From NCBI GenBank assembly GCA_964058805.1, contig CAXKVV010000403.1, positions 45,687 to 109,686 of the forward strand: DNA of 64,000 bases, in the 5' to 3' direction. The translations under genes were made by a program, and so were the position numbers. Shown here piece after piece: positions 56,145 to 64,000 of this stretch (its first letter is position 1; each line of letters begins with the position of its first letter). The notes beneath the pieces were generated by a model. The model did no database searches. It saw nothing but the letters and a program-made list of their open reading frames with translations, and was not told where the DNA came from. Source of the DNA: Schoenoplectus triqueter. Taxonomy: Eukaryota > Streptophyta > Magnoliopsida > Poales > Cyperaceae.

Positions 56145-56755
56145 ATGTTTCATCGAGGGATGTGCAGCTCGCCTTGGCCGCGCTGGCGGATGCACTTCGG
56201 GATACCTTCTTCGGAGGCTATCCGCTAGATTTTGAGATCTTGGACTCTCTGCCCAGTGGTTTCTCTTTTGACTGGTATGGGCTGATGCGGGATACCATCG
56301 CGCCAGCTCTACTCATTGCACCTCGTCTCGAGAGCACTTTTATTTCTAGGAGGTGTGAGGAGCTGCTTAGGGCTTACCAGGATGCGAGCTCTCTCGTATA
56401 TCAGCACGAGTTGGAGATTCATGAGCTACGCAGGCATTTGGAGGCCGCTCGACTCCACTACCTTCAGCGGCTCTCTTCTTGTGCCACTCTCCGCTCCATG
56501 GGAGTCAGTGGTGGGCCCGCTCGACTGCTCGTGCAGGAGCTAGAGGACCACAGATCATCAGTGGAGGGCTTCTCTCGACATCTGGCGGGACGTCTTCCGG
56601 AGTTGCAGATTCATTCGAGCGCCCGAGATAGTGCTTTCTCTCAGTTCCTGGACTTCGAGGCAGCCTCGGAGGAGGATAGGCACTCCCTCCATGTTCATTT
56701 AGAGACTATTAGCACTGTGCTATTAGAGCTGGAGTCCCGCTTTTTGGGCCCATAG
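56145..56755 (+). CDS. Antisense gene exon 6: coiled-coil domain, element 2
   Basis: A 611-nt exon starting DVSSRDVQLALAALADAL after ATTTGCAG, with stop TAG at 56753-56755. The coiled-coil core HELEIHELRRHLEAARL is unchanged from element 1. No family assigned. Confidence 0.75.
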
Positions 56756-58483
56756 ACTGCACTTTCATTTTTTTTCCTTTTCTTTTGCTATACTTGATAT
56801 AAGATGCATTGACATTTATCATTTTGATCTCTTGTTGTGGATGATGTTTGCTTCTATTATTATCCTTTCATCGTTTCCTCTGTAGCGCGAGGAAGTATTT
56901 TATTGATTTCATGTTATGCACCTCCAGTCTTATTTGCAAAAGCGCCCTATTACAACTGCTTCATTCTTTTGCAGTGTCTAATCATAATAAAAGGAAAATC
57001 TTACAACATCCTATTACATTGATTCTATACATCATTTTATTTATTTATGGCAATACGAAACTCAAGTAACCGTGGTATTTTACGGATACCGAACCTGTCT
57101 GTATTGACCTCTAGGCCGGGTACAGAATAAACCCGTTTATCCCTTTATTACTGATGGATAAACTTACCAGTATCAATTGGATTATGGATGCAATTGATAA
57201 CACCATTTTGTGGATGCTCCTTGTATATTTAATTGACATTTATTTGTGGAAGCTCACCCACTCTCCCCTCATTTGTGCACCGTTGCGTGCAGAAGTGGAA
57301 ACTCACTTTCACTCATCTCCACTCGATTTGTTTTGTGGGGGTACTACCCTCAAACATCCATCACGCATCCCTGCGAGACAGGCTTTCATCGGGTAGGTCC
57401 GCTCTCCATGACCTGAGTCACTTCTTTAAGCGAATTACTTTATTTGACACTGAATGTCGGGCAAAAGCATAAACCCTTAGTCTGACCCCTCCATGATCTA
57501 TTTTGGGATTAGAAACAGATCACCTCCTTGGGCGTATGGTACTTTTGCGGATGAATGTACCCAACCTAGTTTTTTATATTTTAGCTACCCTCAAACATCC
57601 ATCATGCATCCCTGCGAGACAGGCTTTCATCGGGTAGGTCCGCTCTCCATGACCTGAGTCACTTCTTTAAGCGAGCCGCTTTGTTTAACATGAAATGTCG
57701 GGTACAAGCGTAAACCCTTGATCTGACCCCTCCATGATATGTCGTGGGATTATGACACACCATTTCTTCGGGCGTGTGGTGCTTTTACGGATGAATGCAC
57801 CCAACCTGGCTTTGTATAACACTCGTGGTGTCGGGGACAAAGGTGGCAACCCCTTATTGAAAAGGTTTATTATTATTTTTTTATTATCATTTTTTTTTTA
57901 TGAGTATGAAAATAGGTTTTTATTGTTTTACATATATATCCTTTTATTTTATTAGAAGAGGGCAAATTTTTGTTATTAGTGATACATGCTACTAATAATA
58001 CGAGAGTTATTTATTTACATGCCCTCAGAAGCGACTATTTGCTAGCCACCAATTTGCTCGACCTATCCCTTGACTTGCGCCGCGGGCGACCAATATGAGC
58101 AACTTTCGTCATTGGGCAACAGATAGTTTGAGGGACAAACTGCAAACCCTGCCCATTTTTGTGTTTATTCTGTATCAAATGGACAAACCCAGTGGTATTT
58201 GTATTATGAGCCCAAACACCAAAGCTCTCGCCTTACATTCTCGCGTGGTTTTGGCGTTGTATTCCCTTATTCTATTTTTTTATTTTGTTATAGGGCTAAA
58301 TGTGTTTGTGTGGTTTTGGATTTTTGGATGCATTCTATTTACAGATGCACAAGTAGGGTTTTGGATTTTATGCAAAGTGGAGGTTAGACATGGGTTTGTG
58401 TTTCGTGCACGTGTGTGTAAGCGAACACTTATTCCCTCCTTATTTATTCACAATAGATACTACTCGATCGGCCCCGTTCCGGG
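56756..58483. other. Non-coding spacer of element 2
   Basis: Colinear with 12095-13849. It has the 240-bp tandem duplication (CTACCCTCAAACATCCATC at 57345 and 57588) and an AATAAA at about 56988. No conserved frame. Confidence 0.75.
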
Positions 58484-59617
58484 CTATGTGTAGTACTTCT
58501 TCAAATATCGCCCATTAATCGGTGGCATGGGCCTTTCACCTTCATGGTCTATGAGTTGGTATGCGCCGCCCTCGTATACCTTCTCAATTACATATGGCCC
58601 TTCCCAGTTCGGGGAGAATTTTGGGCCGATGTGCCGGCCAATGATCGGCCTTTTAAGGACAAGAACAAGCTCCCCTTGTTGAAATGCCCTGACTCGTGTC
58701 ATTTTATCATATGCCCTTGCCATTTTTGCCTGATATATTTCAAGGTTCTGCTGGGCTATTAATCTCTTCTCGTCCATGGCATCCAACTCGTCTAGTCTAA
58801 GTTGTTGGCATTCATCCATGGTCATATCGTTTTGCATAGCCACCCGCAATGACGGTAATTCTACCTCAAGAGGGAGGACGGCTTCAACCCCAAAAGCCAG
58901 AGAATACGGGGTAGCTTGCGTAGGCGTTCGGTACGTGGTCCGATAAGCCCATAATGCCTCTTGTAGACGATTATCCCAGTCCCGTTGGTTGCCGTCTACG
59001 GTCTTTTTCATAATATTGATCAGGGTTTTGTTAAAGGCTTCGGCCAAGCCGTTGGCTCTCGGGTTATAAATGAATGAGAATCTCCAGTCGATGTTAAATT
59101 GCTCCGCCAGGGCATAGACTTTGGAGCTCTTGAAGGCTGTCCCGTTATCGGATATTATCCGTCGCGGTGTACCGAATCGGTAGAGGATGTGTGTCTTGAA
59201 GAACTTAACCACATCGGATGCTTTAACTTCTTTGAGTGGGATGGCTTCAGCCCATTTTGTAAAGTAATCTGTCGCCGCCAGGATGAATCGGTGACCTCTC
59301 GACGTCGGAGGGTCTATGGGCCCCACTATATCTGTGCCCCACATATTAAATGGCCAGGATGCTACCGTGGGGTGCAACGGGTTTGGCGCTTGATGTATAA
59401 AAGGGCCATGTATCTGGCACATGCGGCACTTCTTCGCGTGCTCTTCACAATCAGCCACCATCGTGGGCCAATAATACCCCATTCGCTTGATTTTCAATTT
59501 CATTTTTGGCCCAGACTGATGTGCTCCGCATAGCCCGGAATGAACTTCTTTCATAACCTGTTCGGCTTCAGGCCTTGATACACATCTTAGCCATAACTGA
59601 TCATAAGATCTACGGTA
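58484..59617 (-). CDS. int: Integrase of element 2
   Basis: The zinc site is complete (HSGLCGAHQSG and HAKKCRMC). The catalytic triad is in WGTDIVG, IISDNGTAF and NGLAEAF with 35 residues between the second Asp and Glu. The C-terminal GPKFSPNWEGPYVIEKVY and KKYYT end are as in element 1. No chromodomain. It is separated from the rest of pol only by the 7-bp frameshift deletion. Confidence 0.93.
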   Translation of the reverse strand, partial: YRRSYDQLWLRCVSRPEAEQVMKEVHSGLCGAHQSGPKMKLKIKRMGYYWPTMVADCEEHAKKCRMCQIHGPFIHQAPNPLHPTVASWPFNMWGTDIVGPIDPPTSRGHRFILAATDYFTKWAEAIPLKEVKASDVVKFFKTHILYRFGTPRRIISDNGTAFKSSKVYALAEQFNIDWRFSFIYNPRANGLAEAFNKTLINIMKKTVDGNQRDWDNRLQEALWAYRTTYRTPTQATPYSLAFGVEAVLPLEVELPSLRVAMQNDMTMDECQQLRLDELDAMDEKRLIAQQNLEIYQAKMARAYDKMTRVRAFQQGELVLVLKRPIIGRHIGPKFSPNWEGPYVIEKVYEGGAYQLIDHEGERPMPPINGRYLKKYYT

Positions 59618-62600
59618 TTGCCCACATATGCATACCGTAGTACCCGCTTTCTTAGTTGATCAGCTATCCTTTTATCTTTAGGGAGGGTGCCATGCCGGAA
59701 ATATTCGATGAACGGCTGTCTCCAATCATCGTCTTCTTCAGTTATCATTGTTTCTTGGCATTCCATCTTTCCTAGCCCGGCATTTTCATTACTCGCATCA
59801 TCTGTTATTTGACACAATGATAATGGTCTCCTATTGCGGACGATGATGTGGATTTCCGGCTCTGTTGGTTCACCCAGCTCCTTGGCGAGTTTGGCCAACG
59901 CATCTGCTTCACCATTCACGGCCCTCGTGACTTTCTCGATAGACACGTATGGGATTTTCTTCATTAATTCCATGGCCTTTTGGTGATATTGTATTAGTTC
60001 CGGCTTCAAGACCTTATATTCGCCAATTATTTGATTTATTATCAGCTGTGAATCCCCAAAGATGCGCACAGCCTTGATTTCCAGCTCCAATGATAGCTCT
60101 AGCCCGGCGATGAGTGCCTCATACTCTGCTTCATTATTTGTACATGGTTCAGTTAAAGCCAGAGAATGTCGTATTATCCCGCCTTCCGGGGTTACGAAGA
60201 CTAGTCCTGCGCCAGCTCGCACGGTTGGGACTCCCGGGCCCGCGATTGGCTTGATCGACGAGGCACCATCAAAGTACATCTCCCAAATAGGACTTCCTTC
60301 TTCAACATGTAAAGTTTCCTCGTCAGGAAAGTCACATTTTAATGGGGAGTCATCTTGAATCGGGTGTGCAGCCAAGAAGTCTGCTAGCGCCTGCCCCTTT
60401 ATCGCCTTTTGCGGTGTATAGGTGATGTCAAATTCAGTGAGGATGATAGCCCACTTGGCCAGCCTCCCCGTCAGCATTGGCCGAGTCATCAGATATTTGA
60501 GAGGGTCCACCTTGGATATTAAAATGATTTTGTGGGCTAGCATGTAGTGCCTCAATTTCTTCACCGCGAAAATTAGGGCTAGGCAATGTTTCTCAATCGG
60601 TGAATACCCGTGTTCTGTCCCTACCATCATGCGACTTAAGTAATATAGCGCATTTTGATTACCATCCTGGTTCTCTTGTGCCAACAAAGCTCCCAAGGAT
60701 CCATCCAGGGCGGTCGTGTATAGAATAAGCTCCTTCCCGGGTATGGGCGCCGCCAACACTGGAGGGTTAAGTAGATATGCCTTGATTTCTTCAAAGGCTC
60801 GCTGGCACTCGCCATCCCACTTGAACGGGATATCCTTCTTAGTCAGCCGGGTGAAGGGTTGGATTTTACCCGATAGATTGGCTATGAATCGCCTGATGTA
60901 CGCCAATTGCCCTTGCAAAGATCGCAACTGTTTTAAATTCTTCGGCGGGGATAGTTCAGTGATTGCTTTGATCTTGCCCGGGTCTATTTCAATTCCCCTG
61001 TGGCGTACCACAAACCCTAGGAATTTACCAGATGATACCATGAATGCGCATTTCAACGGGTTTAATTTGAGCGCATGTTCTCTCAGGCGGTTGAAAACGA
61101 CCTCAAGATATTGGAGGTGTTCTTCATATGACATGGCCTTGATGACTAGGTCGTCCACATAGCACTCGACTATCTTGTGGATTAGATCATCGAATATTTT
61201 CGTCATCGCCCGTTGGTAGGTAGCTCCCGCATTTTTGAGCCCAAACGGCATGACTTTGTAACAATATATGCCAATCGGCGTGCGGAATGCCGTGTGCCTC
61301 TCATCTTCTGGCGCCATTTTGATTTGATTATAACCCGCATAACCGTCCATGAAGGAGAAGACTTCATAGGAGGACGTATGGTCGATTATGATTTCAGTTA
61401 CGGGGAGCGGGAAATCATCTTTAGGGCACGCCTTGTTTAAGTCCCGAAAGTCTACGCAAATGCGGATTTGCCCATTTTTCTTTTTAACCGGGACAATGCT
61501 AGCCACCCATTCTGGTGTCTCTTCTTCCCGTATGAAGCCGGCGTCGATGAGTTTCTTTGTTTCCTCCACGACTTTCTCTTCGAGTTCTATTCTCATCCGC
61601 CTCGGCGCTTGTTTAATTGGCTTGAAGGTTGGATCAATTTTTAAGTAATGGACCGCCACGTTGGGATCTAATCCAGGCATTTCTTTATAACTCCAAGCGA
61701 AGCAGTCCATGTAGCTTTTAAGGAACGTCTTCAACCTGTCAGCCACTTCTTCCGGCAATGACGCGCTTATGAAAGTTGGTCGTGGGTCTTCTTCTGTCCC
61801 CAAATTAATTTCCGCTAACTCATCGACCGTGTTAGATTCCTTTTCTAGCTGCTTCAAAGCATTTTTCAGGACTGGGGTATTGTCCTCTTCTGTTTCATTA
61901 TCCGGCATTTCAACAGAAGTCATGCAGCAGCTCTCTTCCATACGGTACTTGTTGAGAGACCCCTCAAAACATGCTGCGTCATCGCAGTTATACCCTAATC
62001 CCCGGGTGTATTTTATTTTACCGTCCAGGCCCAGGACTTTATTCTGGCCGCCATTCCAGAGTTCATCAAAGCGCTTGGCCTCGGCCTTGGATATGTCTCT
62101 CAGACATTTTGCCCTTTTCGCCAATTTATATAGCTCCTTTCCAAAGGGATGAGATGCAACATCACCGCTCGTTGCATTCTCTGATTCTTGTTCTATCACC
62201 CACTTCTTCCAAGTGTTGTGATCAGGATTCTTCAGAGACTGGGTTGAATCGCTCTGATAGAAAATTATAGCCTTGTGGATGATAGTTTTCCCTTTGATGC
62301 GCTCTACCTTTGCCGGCACAACAAAGGTCTTCAGGGTTTGGATGTGGTTCACTTCCCTTGGTATGAGGTCTTTGAAATGCCTTTCGGGAACCACAGTAAT
62401 TTCTAGCGCTGCCATCTCTTCTTCTATCTCAATATTCATGACTGAGTTGGAGCGGTAGATTTCTTTGATCGGCTTACGTCTCGCAACCTTAGGTTTGCTA
62501 GGTACGGGAGTGTGCGAGATCGTATAAGCCACCCCTTTGCCCTTGTTATTCAGGTTATGCGGAGCTGGGTCTTGTTGAAAGCTCTTCGGGAGTTGGATCG

Positions 62601-64000
62601 TCCCATTTCTGTGCCCTTCTTCTATAAGGTCTTTGAATACCCAGCATTCTTCAATTGTATGGCCCAATATGCGATGATAAGGGCAGAATTCGCCTTCATC
62701 GGCTCTTTCTATGTCTGCGGGTCTTTTACAGACGGGAAGTGTTAATCCGTTCTTTAAGGCCTGTTCAAATATCCGAGCTGTTTTATTTTTTAGAAAAGAG
62801 TATGGTTTACTCTTCTTGACCTTGAGGGTTTGCATGACGGTCGGTTGCTTAGCTCTCGTTTCTTCCCCCTTTGATTCATCTACTATGACAATTACCCGTT
62901 TGCCGCTATCGGGTGCTTGTCTTTCGGGGGTCCCGGAACGGGGTTCGCTCGTCACCTCTTTGAGTAGCTCGGAGTTATAGATCGTGGTTTGCAGGTTTTC
63001 AATCATTACCATGATTTCATTGTGTTGCACCTTGATATCCTGCATCACTTCCCATTGTTCAGACACCTCTCTTCTATTATTTTCAACTTGGTGCCTTATT
63101 TCATCGATCGCATTCCAGACGCGACCCTCAAAATTTTCCCGCCATGAGCGTTCTTCATTTATAGGCCTTGGCCTAACCGGGTTATCCCTTCCGCTACCGG
63201 GTCCCGTGTTGATCATATATGACTCCTCACTTTCATTATCTGTTTCAGGCCCTTTGTATGGCTTCTTGAGGATGTGATAGATGATCTCTTCGTCAGACTC
63301 CTCTTCCCAGGGTTGACGATCATGGCCAGACTCTTCTCCCGAGGCGGTATTACCCGAGTCGTTGGAATCTTCGGAATCTTCTCCCGAAGTTGCCTCTATA
63401 ATCTGAATTTGAGGGGTGTTGGCAGGCTTAAAATTGAAAATGACCTCCTCTTCAGAATCACTTGCATTGATTTCGCTCGGTTTTATTTGGGCCTTATACG
63501 CAGCCACCTGTTTGAAGCGGAAGGTTGCTTCTTCACCCGACTTTCTTCCGGGTCTTCGAGCTTGAGCACCTCGGGGTTTGATATTAAATTTGACCTCTTC
63601 TTCTTCTCCAGATGAGGTATCAAATTTAGGGCCTTTGTTGAAGGGTTTCTGACCTGCTTTTGTCATTGGCCGGCTTGGCGCCACGGCGGATTTAGGCAAA
63701 AAGTATTGGGCGTCATTGAACTTAATCTCATGCACCCCGAATGGTTTGACATCTCCGTCAATTCTCTTTTGCTTACCATTCTCAATATATTTCAGGCATT
63801 GGTGCAGAGTAGAGGGTATGACCTGATTGCTATGAAGCCACGGGCGACCCAGCAACGCCCGATAAGAGGTTTCAGCGTCAATGACATAGAATTTAGTAGG
63901 CGCTCTTAGGCTTCCGCATTGCAGGTTCAGAGTTATAGCTCCCAGGGCCTTTTGGGAGTTTTGATTGAAGCCATGAATAATCACCTTTTCATCAGATAGA
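59618..64000 (-). CDS. pol: Protease end, knuckle 2, RT, RNase H and second RNase H of element 2
   Basis: Numbering from 63984: protease tail with YRALLGRPWLHSNQ; acidic F-x-(F/I)-K-P repeats at about 124-190; coiled coil about 280-345; zinc knuckle CPYHRILGHTIEEC at 433-446; pre-RT CFAWSYKEMPGLDPN; RT with ICVDFRDLNKACPKDDFPLP, GATYQRAM and YVDD (61150-61161); degenerate first RNase H (LILYTTALDGSLGALLAQE); complete second RNase H with D (WEMYFDGASS), E (TNNEAEYEAL), D (IFGDSQLIINQI) and D (NGEADALAKLA). The frame is continuous for more than 1450 codons. Confidence 0.93.

Larger units (their letters stand above)
46129..64000 (-). mobile_element. Element 2: Ogre/Tat-type Ty3/Gypsy retrotransposon (runs off right edge)
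   Basis: Same layout as element 1: 3' LTR 46129-53078, PPT-like region, antisense gene on + (exon 1 at 51223, last exon ending 56755), spacer, then gag-pol on - entering from the right edge. It is inserted in the satellite; GGTCC at 46124-46128 is the expected left target-site duplication. The visible pol has only one disabling lesion (a 7-bp deletion), so this copy is better preserved than element 1. Gag and 5' LTR lie outside the window. Confidence 0.93.
58484..64000 (-). pseudogene. pol: pro-pol part of element 2 polyprotein (partial, one frameshift)
   Basis: Open from the right edge (inside the protease, just after the active-site region) down to about 59618. There a 7-bp deletion relative to element 1 (GGTAT joined to TGCCC at 59614-59620) shifts the frame, and the misread frame stops at 59587. 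The integrase continues intact in the other frame to 58484. All four positions that are stops in element 1 are sense codons here. Gag lies beyond the window. Confidence 0.92.

Noticed and set aside
1..64000. tRNA, rRNA or host protein-coding genes
   Set aside because: None recognised on either strand. All credible coding sequence belongs to the two retrotransposons.

Overview
This is nuclear repeat DNA from a plant, most likely a flowering plant. The evidence is two Ty3/Gypsy retrotransposons of the Ogre/Tat type, recognised by a gag-pro-pol polyprotein with two RNase H domains, an integrase without chromodomain, and an antisense gene with a plant mobile domain. No ordinary host gene, rRNA or tRNA was found. 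I cannot name the species.

Layout. 1-2697: a GC-rich satellite of 58-bp units (array A), inverted relative to the other arrays. 2698-8391: the 3' LTR of element 1, lacking about 1.3 kb of its outer end. 8392-22356: element 1 interior, with an antisense multi-exon gene on + (to 12094), a non-coding spacer, and gag-pol on - (22292 down to 13850) broken by four stops and a 26-bp deletion. 22357-23355: satellite array B. 23356-30230: a second LTR (L2) of the same subfamily. 30231-36550: array C. 36551-43788: a complete solo LTR of 7238 bp in the opposite orientation, flanked by the 5-bp duplication GTCAT. 43789-46128: array D, the continuation of C. 46129-53078: the complete 3' LTR of element 2. 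53079-64000: element 2 interior, with the same antisense gene and a better preserved gag-pol that runs off the right edge.

How the parts fit. The satellite was the landing site for at least three insertions of one giant-LTR family, at different phases of the repeat. LTR ends are TGTTTACC...GGTCGCACA and full LTRs are about 7 kb. Each element carries two convergent genes: sense gag-pol, and an antisense gene whose exons appear to start inside the LTR.

Main discovery. The antisense gene can be read as six exons joined by five introns, all phase 1. Exon 1 is a short Arg/Lys-rich ORF inside the LTR. It ends at a CCAG|GT donor in phase 1 in all four LTR copies (three divergent lineages) and joins to the internal plant-mobile-domain exon. 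The last exon is a coiled-coil domain. In element 1 this reading is open over 1151 codons while gag-pol is dead. Because the introns lie antisense to the genomic RNA, they would survive retrotransposition. Other points of interest are 12-14 small hairpins per LTR with covarying stems, a duplicated Gag zinc knuckle on both sides of the protease, and higher-order repeats in the satellite.
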